This document shows, in pieces, positions 1 through 7,966 of a stretch of 42,790 bases of DNA. The notes under the pieces were generated by a model. The model did no database searches. It saw only the letters and a list, made by a program, of their open reading frames with translations, and had not been told where the DNA came from. The DNA comes from Bacteroidales bacterium UBA5072. Its GTDB lineage: Bacteria; Bacteroidota; Bacteroidia; Bacteroidales; UBA10428. Made by a program: the position numbers and the translations under genes. The stretch is from contig DIAS01000026.1 in the NCBI GenBank assembly GCA_002415855.1, positions 7,373 to 50,162 on the forward strand, written 5' to 3'. Each line of letters starts with the position of its first letter. Position 1 is the stretch's first letter.

Positions 1-22
1 TCGAGTCTTCTCACCCCGACCA
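1..22 (+). tRNA. 3' end of a tRNA, probably tRNA-Pro (cut by the window edge)
   Basis: The first bases read as the T-loop end (TCGAGT), the 3' strand of the T stem (CTTCT), a seven-base acceptor strand (CACCCCG), discriminator A and an encoded CCA. The acceptor implies a 5' strand of CGGGGTG, so the first pair is C1-G72, which with A73 is typical of bacterial tRNA-Pro. The anticodon lies outside the window, so the amino acid is an inference. A hairpin terminator follows 15 nt later. Confidence 0.8.
8..20 (+). repeat. 13-bp direct repeat, copy 1, inside the tRNA 3' end
   Basis: TTCTCACCCCGAC covers the T-stem and acceptor 3' strand of the partial tRNA. The identical 13-mer occurs at 1904-1916, beyond the DUF1254 gene. 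Duplication of a tRNA 3' end is the usual footprint of tyrosine-recombinase integration (attL/attR). No integrase is visible between the copies. Confidence 0.5.
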
Positions 23-36
23 TTAACAGGAATAGA

Positions 37-71
37 CCGTTGTAGATCAATAGATTGCAACGGCCTTTTTA
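37..71 (+). terminator. Rho-independent terminator after the tRNA
   Basis: CCGTTG (37-42) pairs with CAACGG (58-63). A smaller inner stem (ATC/GAT) closes an AATA loop, and the outer stem is followed by CCTTTTTA. It sits directly behind the tRNA 3' end and fits a tRNA transcript terminator. Confidence 0.7.
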
Positions 72-217
72 TTTGTGGTGAAAATTATGGCGGATTTATT
101 TGCCCTATTTATTAATGCAGATGCAAGTTCAAAAGTTTGTATCTTTCATTGAATGCAATGCGTTACTTCCTGTTTTGAAGATTTAATATTAACAAAAGTG
201 ATGCTATTAATAATTTG

Positions 218-225
218 TAACTTTG
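218..225 (+). promoter_or_regulatory. Bacteroidota-type -7 element upstream of the DUF1254 gene
   Basis: TAACTTTG is an exact match to the TAnnTTTG -7 consensus used by the Bacteroidota primary sigma factor. It ends 34 nt before the ATG at 260. I see no clear -33 TTTG at the expected spacing, so this is a moderate call. Confidence 0.4.
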
Positions 226-259
226 AGCCGCCAGATGAAATTATTTAACCATAAAGAAC

Positions 260-1795
260 ATGAACTTTAGAGTAACAAAACAAGTTTCTGTCGCATTATT
301 ATTTGCATTTACAGTGTTTACTTCATGTAAACAACAGGAGAAAAAAGAATCACTCTCGCAAGCAGTAAAACTTAAAATGACAACTACGTTTCCTGACGGA
401 ATAGCCATACCCGACAAGGTAGATTCCCGGTTGGGAACATTAAATTTTCGTGATGGATTTCCCGATAAGGCAACCGTTGACATACTTTATGATAATCTGG
501 ATTTCCAAAGGGCTGTGCAATCCTATTTGCTCGCACTTCCAGCAGTTAACATGATGGGACTACGGGAAGGATTGACGAAACTTGGACCAGCCAACTTCAC
601 GATTCCCACATTTGAATCCATGATGGATTCACGTTCTTTGTTTTTGACAGCCAATGCAAACACCGCTTATACATGGATTTGGATAAACCTTCATGAAGGT
701 CCACTTGTAGCAGAAGTTCCACCCATGATTCTGGGTATGATTGACGATTTCTGGTTTCGTTATGTTACAGACATAGGTATAGTTGGTCCTGACAAAGGGC
801 AAGGGGGTAAGTACCTTCTTTTACCACCTAATTATAAGGGAGAAATACCTGCTGGTTACCTCGTTGTAAGAATTCCCACCTATGAGTCTATTCTTGTTTG
901 GCGTAATTTCCCTGTGAATGGAGATATCACACCTTCTATAGTGAATCTTAAAAACCTTACTAAGATTTATCCCTTATCTCAGTTAAAAAATCCAAAGGCT
1001 AACACCTTTGTGAATGTTTCAGAGAAGGATTTCAGCACCATTGCTCCAGCAGATTATACCTTTTGGGAATACCTAAATGTGGTAGTTCAAAATGAACCTG
1101 TTGAATCGCTTGACCCAGTAACCTTAGGTTTCTTTGCATCAATCGGCATTGAAAAAGGGAAACCGTTCACACCTGATGCAAGGATGAAAAAAATTCTAAC
1201 CGAGGCAGCATTCGTAGGCGATGCCACTGCCCGAACACTGACGTATCAGAGTCGTATTCCAGAAGCATTTTATTATCCTAACAGTACATGGCGTCAATGG
1301 TTAGGTGGCTATAAATTCGAGTCGCAGTCTGGCGTGCGTTATTTGGATGCTGCTGCATTTTTCTATTTCTATGCAACAGGTGTAACCCCCGCCATGGAAG
1401 CAAAAATGGTTGGTCAAGGTTCTCAGTATGCCGTTGGTATAGTGGACTCCAAAGGAAATCCATTAGACGGTGGAAAGAACTACCGCTTACATGTGCAGCC
1501 AAACGTTCCTGTTAAAGATTTCTGGTCAGTTATTTTATACGATAACCAAACCCGTTCAATGCTTCAGACCGACCAGCAATTCCCAATGGTTACAAGTCAA
1601 AATAAAAATTTAATTGTCAATCAGGATGGTTCTGTTGATGTCTACTTTGGTCCTGAAGCACCGTCTGGAATGGAAAATAACTGGATACAAACAATACCTA
1701 ACAAAGGATGGAACACATTATTCCGTCTTTACGGTCCTTTAGAACCTTGGTTTGATAAGACATGGAAATTATCGGAGATAGAAGAAATAAATTAG
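260..1795 (+). CDS. DUF1254/DUF1214 domain lipoprotein
   Basis: This 511-residue protein has a signal peptide with a lipobox-like VFTSC (Cys about residue 23), so it is probably lipid-anchored in the periplasm or outer membrane. The middle N-terminal part matches DUF1254, and the last 120 residues carry DUF1214 features (NYRLHV, DFWSVILYDNQTRSM, GWNTLFRLYGPLEPW). The biochemical role of this two-domain family is not established. The gene is visibly more AT-rich than truA, pyk and later genes. It lies just behind a tRNA, and a copy of that tRNA's 3' end sits 109 nt after its stop, so I infer horizontal acquisition. It appears to be monocistronic. Confidence 0.85.
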   Translation: MNFRVTKQVSVALLFAFTVFTSCKQQEKKESLSQAVKLKMTTTFPDGIAIPDKVDSRLGTLNFRDGFPDKATVDILYDNLDFQRAVQSYLLALPAVNMMGLREGLTKLGPANFTIPTFESMMDSRSLFLTANANTAYTWIWINLHEGPLVAEVPPMILGMIDDFWFRYVTDIGIVGPDKGQGGKYLLLPPNYKGEIPAGYLVVRIPTYESILVWRNFPVNGDITPSIVNLKNLTKIYPLSQLKNPKANTFVNVSEKDFSTIAPADYTFWEYLNVVVQNEPVESLDPVTLGFFASIGIEKGKPFTPDARMKKILTEAAFVGDATARTLTYQSRIPEAFYYPNSTWRQWLGGYKFESQSGVRYLDAAAFFYFYATGVTPAMEAKMVGQGSQYAVGIVDSKGNPLDGGKNYRLHVQPNVPVKDFWSVILYDNQTRSMLQTDQQFPMVTSQNKNLIVNQDGSVDVYFGPEAPSGMENNWIQTIPNKGWNTLFRLYGPLEPWFDKTWKLSEIEEIN

Positions 1796-1834
1796 TCAGA
1801 CATATAGTTGACGGACCAATTTAGGTTGATAACT

Positions 1835-1860
1835 CTCCATTCACCTATGGAGTGTATTTT
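1835..1860 (+). terminator. Possible terminator after the DUF1254 gene
   Basis: CTCCAT (1835-1840) pairs with ATGGAG (1847-1852) around a TCACCT loop, and the hairpin is followed by TGTATTTT. The stem is short and the U-run is interrupted, so this is a weak to moderate call. Confidence 0.4.
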
Positions 1861-1903
1861 ATTTACCACCATTTTGGCTTTTCGGGTGGCGGTAGTAATA
1901 ACA

Positions 1904-1916
1904 TTCTCACCCCGAC
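1904..1916 (+). repeat. 13-bp direct repeat, copy 2 (tRNA 3'-end copy)
   Basis: TTCTCACCCCGAC is identical to positions 8-20 in the tRNA 3' end. It does not continue into a CCA, so it is not a working tRNA end. It is consistent with a residual attachment site at the far edge of a segment of about 1.9 kb holding the DUF1254 gene. Confidence 0.45.
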
Positions 1917-2376
1917 TTTTCCTTACTTTTCCCGATAAAATCGGGAGAGGCAGATAATCCCCGGGATTAATCCCTTGAAAACCTTCCCGGGAAAAGGGTT
2001 GAATGAACCTGAAGAATAAATTACAGTTATCGTACGCAGGTAAAATATTTCCGATTGAAATTTCCAATGCTGTATTGATGCAAAAACATATCAATATACC
2101 TATTGCTAAGTATTTTCCGTAAATCGAAACGGAAGTAATTTTAGTGCAATTCCATCGTGGGAATTACAACATGCATTTGCCCCGATATTCCTGTCAGGGA
2201 ATTCTGGTTATGCATCTTGTACGACAGCCGGACCTGATTATTGGTTTGCCCTGGCGAGACTGAACCTTTAACCAGTATGACCAACCAAAATATCGAAAAA
2301 CTTACATATACTCCAAATAATAGATCGCCAGTAGAGAAAACATTTTCAACAATTATAACCCTTAAAACAGAAAATA

Positions 2377-2928
2377 ATGAAACCAAACAATTTTTGTACA
2401 AAAGTTTTCCGGATTGTTTTGCCGGTTATTATCCTGTTTATTGGCCAGATGGTGCTAGCGCAGGCACCTCCGACAATACCGGATACCACAAAAATGACTT
2501 ATAACCAGATCTCCAGCGGACTGAAGTTGTATGTGTTTCCTGCCAAGGAACAGAGCAAACAACAGCAAAAGAAAGATGAATTTGAATGTTATCAATGGGC
2601 ACAGGAACAATCAGGCATTGATCCGTTGAACCTTCCGAAGGTGGAAGCTCCCGTTCAATCTGGCCCTACCGGTGGGGCTGTTGTAGGTGCTGCAAAGGGT
2701 GCAGCTGCTGGTGCAGCCATTGGTGCCATAGCAGGTGATGCAGGTAAGGGTGCAGCCATTGGTGCCACGGCAGGCGCTTTAGCAGGCAGACGGTCAGGGA
2801 AGCAAGCTCAGGCCCAGCAGAATCAGCAGGCCCAGGCGCAGGCAACTGCCACAGAACAGGAAATGATGAACAGCTTCAAAAAAGCGTTTTCTGTCTGTAT
2901 GGAAGGGAAAGGGTACACCATCAAATAA
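2377..2928 (+). CDS. Secreted glycine-zipper protein
   Basis: This 183-residue protein has a signal peptide ending near VLAQA (about residue 30). A Gly/Ala-rich segment at about residues 98-139 has regular small-xxx-small spacing (repeats like GAAKGAAAGAAIGAIAG), the pattern of the glycine-zipper/YMGG-like families found in envelope proteins. A Gln/Ala-rich low-complexity stretch follows, then a short tail with MNSFKKAFSVCMEGKGY. Two cysteines, one before and one after the zipper (in DEFECYQW and SVCMEGKG), could form a disulfide. The zipper suggests membrane insertion or oligomerisation, but the function is unknown. Start: the ATG directly precedes the signal peptide. Confidence 0.75.
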   Translation: MKPNNFCTKVFRIVLPVIILFIGQMVLAQAPPTIPDTTKMTYNQISSGLKLYVFPAKEQSKQQQKKDEFECYQWAQEQSGIDPLNLPKVEAPVQSGPTGGAVVGAAKGAAAGAAIGAIAGDAGKGAAIGATAGALAGRRSGKQAQAQQNQQAQAQATATEQEMMNSFKKAFSVCMEGKGYTIK

Positions 2929-3015
2929 ATGGGAATACATGATCCAATTCCTGAAATATCGTAGCGTAATCATGAAAAACAAAATTGTATATAATAATCT
3001 AAATCAGAAACCATT

Positions 3016-3519
3016 ATGAAACAACTTATCGTATTGGCGCTCATTGGCATTTTTCTGGCTGGATGTGCATCCTCAGCTGAAAAAAAAGAAAGGGACAACC
3101 TGGCTATTGCCGAAAAATATATGAAAGCAGTTGAAACCAAGAATATATCAGTTATTGATTCCCTGCTTGCTGATAATTATATGGGCTATGGTCCCTCGGT
3201 TGGTGATTCAATCAATAAAGAAGGGGCGATTTTAAACACGAAATTCCTGATGGAAAACTTCTATGAATCCTTTGAATATACCCGGCATCAGGAAGTGGCA
3301 GTAACTCTTAAAGAGGGCCGGGCCATGGGTGACTGGGTTTTGAACTGGGCTTACCTCACCATTAAATACAAAGATGGAAGAGGTCCGGTACATGTATGGG
3401 TAAATATTGTTTACCGAATCGAGAATGGTAAAATCATGTTTAGCAGGACTTTCTATAATGAAGCTGATGTTTTGCGGCAACTGGGCTATACAACTGTACC
3501 CCCGGATTATTATCAGTAA
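3016..3519 (+). CDS. SnoaL/NTF2-like lipoprotein
   Basis: This 167-residue protein has a clear lipoprotein signal (LIGIFLAGCAS, Cys 17). The mature part has the layout of the SnoaL-like/NTF2 fold: an opening helix (LAIAEKYMKAVETKN), a DSLLADNYMGYGPS turn, and C-terminal strands (GDWVLNWAYLTIKY, HVWVNIVYRIENGKI, SRTFYNEADVLRQLGY). Members include small-molecule isomerases, hydrolases and many ligand-binding proteins, and I cannot assign a reaction. The next gene starts 32 nt downstream on the same strand, so the two may be co-transcribed. Confidence 0.75.
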   Translation: MKQLIVLALIGIFLAGCASSAEKKERDNLAIAEKYMKAVETKNISVIDSLLADNYMGYGPSVGDSINKEGAILNTKFLMENFYESFEYTRHQEVAVTLKEGRAMGDWVLNWAYLTIKYKDGRGPVHVWVNIVYRIENGKIMFSRTFYNEADVLRQLGYTTVPPDYYQ

Positions 3520-3550
3520 AAATATTCTATTAACCACATCATCAAAAACT

Positions 3551-4105
3551 ATGACTATGAAAAATTACATCCTAATTATCTCAATGATATTGCTTTCAAT
3601 GAAAGCATTGTCCCAGGAGAACATGGTAACCGTCAGCGGTGGTTACTCATTTGCGAATATCGAAGATGCTGATGAAAAAGGAACCGGCTGGAGAATTAAC
3701 GGGCTTTATGAGTTTAGTCCGATGAGCGGCAAATTTGCTCACGGCGTTTCCTTTGGATTTATCAGCATAACTGCAAAAGATGATGAGGGTCTGCAGTCAA
3801 CCGAAAGTAAAATAAACTCATTGCCCTTTTATTACGCACCAAAGTTTATGTTTGGCAGCGACAAATTCAAAGGTTTTGTTAAAGGAGCGCTTGGTATGCA
3901 ATTTGCCAGTATTAAACGGGAAGGTCTTGTGGAATTGAGTGACAACGATTTCGGATTTTACGGAGGAGGAGGAGTTGGGTTCATGTTCTTCCTGAAAGAA
4001 AATATTTTCATTAATGCCGAATATGAAATAGCCTGGGCTTCCAACAGTTGGTACAAGGACGGATGGATGAATACGGCAATGGGTGGAATCGGTTTTAAGT
4101 TTTAA
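3551..4105 (+). CDS. Outer-membrane beta-barrel protein
   Basis: I place the start at the ATG at 3551 (MTMKNYILII; a second ATG is at 3557). An open frame from 3407 would overlap the previous gene and lacks a signal peptide at its front. The 184-residue product has a signal peptide cut after about LSMKALSQ. It then shows alternating aromatic/polar beta strands (VTVSGGYSFANI, GWRINGLYEFSP, HGVSFGFISITAK, GFYGGGGVGFMFF, FINAEYEIAWASN) and ends in a strand with a terminal Phe (GGIGFKF), typical of small OmpX/OmpW-like barrels. The role is unknown. A strong terminator follows. Confidence 0.75.
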   Translation: MTMKNYILIISMILLSMKALSQENMVTVSGGYSFANIEDADEKGTGWRINGLYEFSPMSGKFAHGVSFGFISITAKDDEGLQSTESKINSLPFYYAPKFMFGSDKFKGFVKGALGMQFASIKREGLVELSDNDFGFYGGGGVGFMFFLKENIFINAEYEIAWASNSWYKDGWMNTAMGGIGFKF

Positions 4106-4181
4106 CAAATTCTTTAACAACCATTCCTTAAACCGAATCGGATAACAGACCCCATTTCTCAGGAAGTCAGGAAAGACAGTT

Positions 4182-4220
4182 ACGCAATCAGCTTTGTATT
4201 AGTTGATTGCGTTTTTCTTT
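4182..4220 (+). terminator. Rho-independent terminator
   Basis: ACGCAATCAGCT (4182-4193) pairs with AGTTGATTGCGT (4201-4212), with one G-U pair in a 12-bp stem around a 7-nt loop. TTTTCTTT follows. It ends the 3016-4105 transcription unit, upstream of truA. Confidence 0.85.
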
Positions 4221-4254
4221 ATTTGCTGGCTGGTATTCTTTTCGGTTTATTCAG

Positions 4255-4262
4255 TATTTTTG
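4255..4262 (+). promoter_or_regulatory. Bacteroidota-type -7 element for truA
   Basis: TATTTTTG matches TAnnTTTG exactly. It lies behind the preceding terminator and 17 nt before the truA ATG at 4280. A TTTG at 4222-4225 is too far upstream to be a standard -33 element. Confidence 0.4.
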
Positions 4263-4279
4263 CCCGTTAATTGAATCGC

Positions 4280-5056
4280 ATGTCCCGTTTCCGACTGCTT
4301 ATTGAATACGAAGGTTCTCGTTACCACGGCTGGCAGCAGAATGCCGGGGTAAAAACCATCCAGGGGGAAATAACCACCGCTTGCGAGCAAATAGGCAATA
4401 CAAAGAGAATTGAATTATACGGAGCCGGCCGTACCGACGCCGGTGTACATGCACTGGGCCAGGTAGCCCACCTCGAAATTCCCACGCAAATGCATGCAGA
4501 AACCCTTAAGGGGCGGTTAAATGAAATCCTACCCTACGATATTCATGTTATTACCCTGGAAAAGTGTGACCCGTCTTTCCATGCCAGGCACGATGCAGTG
4601 GCCCGAAGTTATGTGTACGCTATTTCACGGAGGCGTTCAGCCTTTGGCAAGCGCTATGTCTGGTGGGTTAAAGAAGAGCTGTCGGTTGACAAAATGCAGG
4701 AAGCTTGTGCAATATTAAAGGGATTTCACGATTTTTCCTCCTTCGGAGCAACGACAGGCGAGGAAAAATCGACGCTTGTGGATATTAGTCATTTGGATGT
4801 CAGCGAATCAGGGGACCTGATCATTCTTCACATCCTGGGCTCTCATTTCCTCTGGATGATGGTTCGCAGGATCACCGGGGTTTTGGTTCACGCCGGCAAA
4901 GGTAAACTAACCTTGAAGGAAATAAGGGGTTTCATGGATCGATATTCCGAAAGGCCATCCCAGCTTGCGGCACCACCATCGGGTTTGTATCTCCAACGCG
5001 TCTATTACCCGGGAGAATCCATTGAATACATGCCGAAAATCCCAATCGTAATTTAA
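4280..5056 (+). CDS. truA: tRNA pseudouridine(38-40) synthase TruA
   Basis: TruA converts uridines 38-40 in the anticodon arm of many tRNAs to pseudouridine in the cytoplasm. The 258-residue product has the usual family length. It shows the N-terminal LLIEYEGSRYHGWQQN motif, the catalytic GAGRTDAGVHALGQ segment (nucleophilic Asp 53), the RSYVYAI strand, and the C-terminal GSHFLWMMVRRITGVL and APPSGLYLQRVYYP motifs. I chose the ATG at 4280 because MSRFRLLIEYEG is the standard N-terminus. A TTG nine bases upstream is in frame but unlikely. The gene is convergent with pyruvate kinase, 41 nt apart. Confidence 0.95.
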   Translation: MSRFRLLIEYEGSRYHGWQQNAGVKTIQGEITTACEQIGNTKRIELYGAGRTDAGVHALGQVAHLEIPTQMHAETLKGRLNEILPYDIHVITLEKCDPSFHARHDAVARSYVYAISRRRSAFGKRYVWWVKEELSVDKMQEACAILKGFHDFSSFGATTGEEKSTLVDISHLDVSESGDLIILHILGSHFLWMMVRRITGVLVHAGKGKLTLKEIRGFMDRYSERPSQLAAPPSGLYLQRVYYPGESIEYMPKIPIVI

Positions 5057-5097
5057 GTCCGTTTGTTTAAGTCCTGCTTTAGGTAGCCTGTTCTGAC

Positions 5098-6534
5098 CTA
5101 TTTGCCAACCCTTATGAATTCCAGCCGGTGGTTGGAGCCGGGCTGCCTTGAACTGGGACCGGCAACCAGCATCGCAATGTTGCCAGGCACCTGATGCTCG
5201 GCATGCCACTTTCGGGCAAAGTCAGTCCAGTTCTCTGGATTATCAGCGAGCAGATCGGGATGAACACCATAGGAAAACATGAGCCCCTGACAAATAGCCG
5301 GATCATGACTTAGGGAAACAGTCCATACTGCCGGTTTAAACCTGGATATCATCCGGGCTGTGTTTCCTGTTGCGGTTGGCACGAATATGCAGGAGCAGGG
5401 TATGGTATGCAACGCATATTCCACCATCATACCGATAGCTTCTGCAGCATTGGCAGGCGGATTCTGACCGGACCATTCTTTGTGACAGCTACTTGGAAGG
5501 GGTTTCCGATTTGCTTCAGTAAACGCGGCTATTCCTGCCAGCATCTTAACAGCCTCCTCCGGATAATGGCCCATGGCAGACTCTCCGGAGAGCATTACGC
5601 AATCGGTACCATCCAGGATCGCATTGGCTACGTCAGTTGATTCGGCACGGGTAGGCAGACGGCTGTTGATCATTGATTCCAGCATCTGTGTTGCAGTAAT
5701 GACCGGTTTACCAGCTTGATTAGCTTTCGCGATCAGTTGCTTTTGTATGATGGCCATTTCCTCGATCGGCACCTCAACGCCAAGATCACCGCGTGCAACC
5801 ATGATGCCATCGGAAACTTTCAGGATCTCATCAAAGTGTTCCAGGGCATCGGAACGTTCTATTTTGGCAATGATAAAAGGCTGTTTACCGAGTTCCTTTG
5901 CTGCCGTGCGCACAGCATCGATATCGGCAGCGGTTTCAACAAATGACTGGCTTATGGCATCTACGCCATTTCGGAGTGCGAATTCCAGGCAGGCACGGTC
6001 ATGGTCCGTAAAAGCACTTATGCCCAGATCAATACCCGGCAGATTGAGGCCTTTTTTGGAGCGCAGTTCTCCGCCTACCAGGATCCTGCAGTGGACGTCA
6101 GTGCCAACTACACCTTCAACCTCCAGTTGAACCAACCCATCGTTAAGGAACAGCTTGTTGCCGGGTTTTACCACATCAGGCAGGCTGCTGAAACTCATGG
6201 AGACGCGCTGCGCATTTCCGACGATCTCGTCGCTGGTCAGTGTAAAACGTCCGCCCGGAACCAGGGTTATCGGTTCCGGATCAATCTTTCCCAACCTCAT
6301 TTTGGGACCGGGAAGGTCAGCCATGATCGCCACACGACGGCCCGTGGCCTTCTCTGCAGCACGGATGCGGGAAATTACTCCTGCATGAACCGTGAAGTCT
6401 CCATGCGAAAAATTCAACCGGGCAATATTGAGCCCCGCCCTGATCAGACGTTCCAACATTTCCGGCGATCCGGAGGCAGGACCGATGGTGGCAACGATCT
6501 TTGTTTTGTGATCGGGTAATATGCTATTAATCAT
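5098..6534 (-). CDS. pyk: Pyruvate kinase
   Basis: This enzyme transfers phosphate from phosphoenolpyruvate to ADP in the last step of glycolysis. The 478-residue length is typical. The TIM barrel shows KIVATIGPAS, IARLNFSHGD, MADLPGPKMRLG, the catalytic-lysine region IIAKIERSDA, and the metal/substrate loop GIMVARGDLGVEVP, followed by ATQMLESMI and SGESAMGHYPEEAV (usually SGETAKG). The B domain lies in between. The C-terminal domain ends in VAGPSSRQPGSNHRLEFIRVG, where many homologues have an SGxPxGxxGxTN loop. The effector loop is therefore altered and regulation by sugar phosphates may differ (inference). A single ATG start fits. Confidence 0.95.
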   Translation of the reverse strand: MINSILPDHKTKIVATIGPASGSPEMLERLIRAGLNIARLNFSHGDFTVHAGVISRIRAAEKATGRRVAIMADLPGPKMRLGKIDPEPITLVPGGRFTLTSDEIVGNAQRVSMSFSSLPDVVKPGNKLFLNDGLVQLEVEGVVGTDVHCRILVGGELRSKKGLNLPGIDLGISAFTDHDRACLEFALRNGVDAISQSFVETAADIDAVRTAAKELGKQPFIIAKIERSDALEHFDEILKVSDGIMVARGDLGVEVPIEEMAIIQKQLIAKANQAGKPVITATQMLESMINSRLPTRAESTDVANAILDGTDCVMLSGESAMGHYPEEAVKMLAGIAAFTEANRKPLPSSCHKEWSGQNPPANAAEAIGMMVEYALHTIPCSCIFVPTATGNTARMISRFKPAVWTVSLSHDPAICQGLMFSYGVHPDLLADNPENWTDFARKWHAEHQVPGNIAMLVAGPSSRQPGSNHRLEFIRVGK

Positions 6535-6721
6535 GCTTTTTCCTTTTATTTAATGACTAATTTGGTGTGTCCGCAGGTAAAAATATACAAATTTGTACTA
6601 TATCCGAACTATATCGGGGTCGAATAGCCAAAAGCCGGGCGGATGTGGCCTTACACCAGGCTTAAGAAGGTCAGTTCTAACCGGTGAATATAGCCTGGGG
6701 CAAGTATTCTTCAGGTAATAC

Positions 6722-7714
6722 TCAGTCTTTTAATTCTTCAGCATTTTCAACAGAAAATTTTCTGTCCAGCCAATCCACAATCTGCTCCCAATGGTCTCTG
6801 CTGATCGTGGCATGTGTTGCGCCCTTCCACACAAGGAATTCTTTATCGGTTTGCGGAACCTGGTTGTAGAATTCCTGTACCTTCTCAACCTCGAACATTT
6901 CATCCTTATCGCCAACGGCTACCAGTACCGGAACGTCCATGGACGCAGGCAGGCGGAGTTGTTTTACGTCGAGCATGGTGAGGAAGCGGATGGTGTATTT
7001 GTAGGAGAACAAGGGGTCGTTCAACCCCATCATGTCTTCGCGGTAGTATTCCACCGCCTGGTGTGAGGGACGGAAAACAGCACTGGAAAAGATCCTTGCT
7101 TTTTGATAAAACGACAGCCGATCGGCTGAATTTCCTGATTTGCTTTCGTAGGCTCCCGAAAGTAAGATGACACCCGCAATTTCATCAGGAACAGCAACAG
7201 CTGCGCAGATGGCAGCAGCCATTCCCAGGCTGTGTCCCATTACTATCACACGATTATACCCCTGGCTTTTGACAAACTTCACCGATTCGGCCAGGTCAGT
7301 GATCCAACGTTCCTTGCTGGGCGCATCACCGCGGTTGCCTCCTGACAAACCATGCCCGCGGTAATCGAGCCCAAAAACATGATAACCAGCCTCCGAGATC
7401 GGAACACCGGCCATTTCATAGGCCCCGCTGTACGCGGTAACCCCGTGATAGAGCAAAACGGCGATGTCTTCTTTACCGGCAACAACCGTATCCGGGTTCC
7501 AGCGGCGGATAAACAACGTTTCTCCATCGCTGGTTGTAAATAAGGTATGCGGACCGGAATATTCCAGACGCAGTTTGGCCGCTTCTTCAGTTGTCAAACC
7601 CTTATGATGATTTTTGTAAGGTGAAGGCAGAAAAGAGAGAACCACTCCTGCCAGAATAAAAAAACATACTATTCCCAGCAGCCAAAGCAATGCTTTTTTT
7701 AGTTTCTTATTCAT
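6722..7714 (-). CDS. Membrane-anchored alpha/beta hydrolase (S33/monoglyceride-lipase-like)
   Basis: The 330-residue protein starts with a Lys-rich stretch and one hydrophobic helix (residues 8-29), so the catalytic domain is probably tethered on the periplasmic side. The domain has the oxyanion-loop HG (LLYHGVTAYSG), a DYRGHGLSGG motif as in monoacylglycerol lipases, the nucleophile elbow VMGHSLGMAAA (Ser 162), an acid in VAVGDKDEMF (Asp 269 or 271), and the catalytic His in WKGATHATIS (His 301). The fold and triad are secure, but the substrate (lysophospholipid, monoglyceride or other ester) is not. It shares its strand with pyk but lies 187 nt upstream, so it is probably a separate unit. 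Confidence 0.85.
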   Translation of the reverse strand: MNKKLKKALLWLLGIVCFFILAGVVLSFLPSPYKNHHKGLTTEEAAKLRLEYSGPHTLFTTSDGETLFIRRWNPDTVVAGKEDIAVLLYHGVTAYSGAYEMAGVPISEAGYHVFGLDYRGHGLSGGNRGDAPSKERWITDLAESVKFVKSQGYNRVIVMGHSLGMAAAICAAVAVPDEIAGVILLSGAYESKSGNSADRLSFYQKARIFSSAVFRPSHQAVEYYREDMMGLNDPLFSYKYTIRFLTMLDVKQLRLPASMDVPVLVAVGDKDEMFEVEKVQEFYNQVPQTDKEFLVWKGATHATISRDHWEQIVDWLDRKFSVENAEELKD

Positions 7715-7842
7715 GTCAATCCGGTTAATTTATGTGAGCTGTTCTTTTGGATTTTTGATTTGCGTTTTCATATCCAGCACAAATTTAAACTACTCAATGA
7801 GAATGGACAGTGATGCCTATCATGCTTTACAAATAAAAACAG

Positions 7843-7908
7843 CGCTCCGGTGGAGCGACCTGCTTGCAGAATGCCATTTATTTACCCACGCCTAAGCCAC
7901 GTAGTGGC
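7843..7908. repeat. Intergenic palindromic repeat pair
   Basis: Two compact palindromes lie 38 nt apart: CGCTCC-ggt-GGAGCG (7843-7857) and GCCAC-gta-GTGGC (7896-7908). They sit between divergent genes, in sequence resembling short interspersed repeats seen in many Bacteroidota genomes. Family membership needs a genome-wide search. They could also fold in RNA. Confidence 0.45.
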
Positions 7909-7931
7909 GACTATCGGAGATGTATGAAGTC

Positions 7932-7962
7932 TTGACTTTTAATTCAATCTGTTGTATATTAG
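7932..7962 (+). promoter_or_regulatory. Candidate promoter of the flavoprotein gene
   Basis: TTGACT (7932-7937) and TATATT (7955-7960) are 17 nt apart, the classical sigma-70 layout. The latter also reads as TATATTAG, one base from the TAnnTTTG consensus, with TTG 20 nt before it. The leader to the ATG at 7967 would be very short. Confidence 0.4.
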
Positions 7963-7966
7963 CACT

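Larger units (their letters stand above)
1796..2376. other. Gene-poor spacer with degenerate sequence
   Basis: I find no supported gene in these 581 bases. They contain a hairpin at 1835-1852, the tRNA-like repeat at 1904-1916, and a small palindrome, TCCCGAT-aaa-ATCGGGA, near 1930-1946. Open frames on the minus strand (about 1795-2094 and 2141-2401) have no recognisable domain, signal peptide or RBS. They may be decayed gene remnants. Confidence 0.5.

Noticed and set aside
1792..2094. Minus-strand open frame of 100 codons behind the DUF1254 gene
   Set aside because: No signal peptide, domain, RBS or promoter is visible, and it spans a hairpin and the tRNA-like repeat. It is more likely a remnant or chance frame.
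2141..2401. Minus-strand open frame of 86 codons overlapping the glycine-zipper gene start
   Set aside because: It overlaps the 5' end of a better supported gene and shows no recognisable family features.
3407..3550. N-terminal extension of the beta-barrel gene
   Set aside because: It would overlap the SnoaL-like gene by over 100 nt and bury a good signal peptide that begins at 3551.
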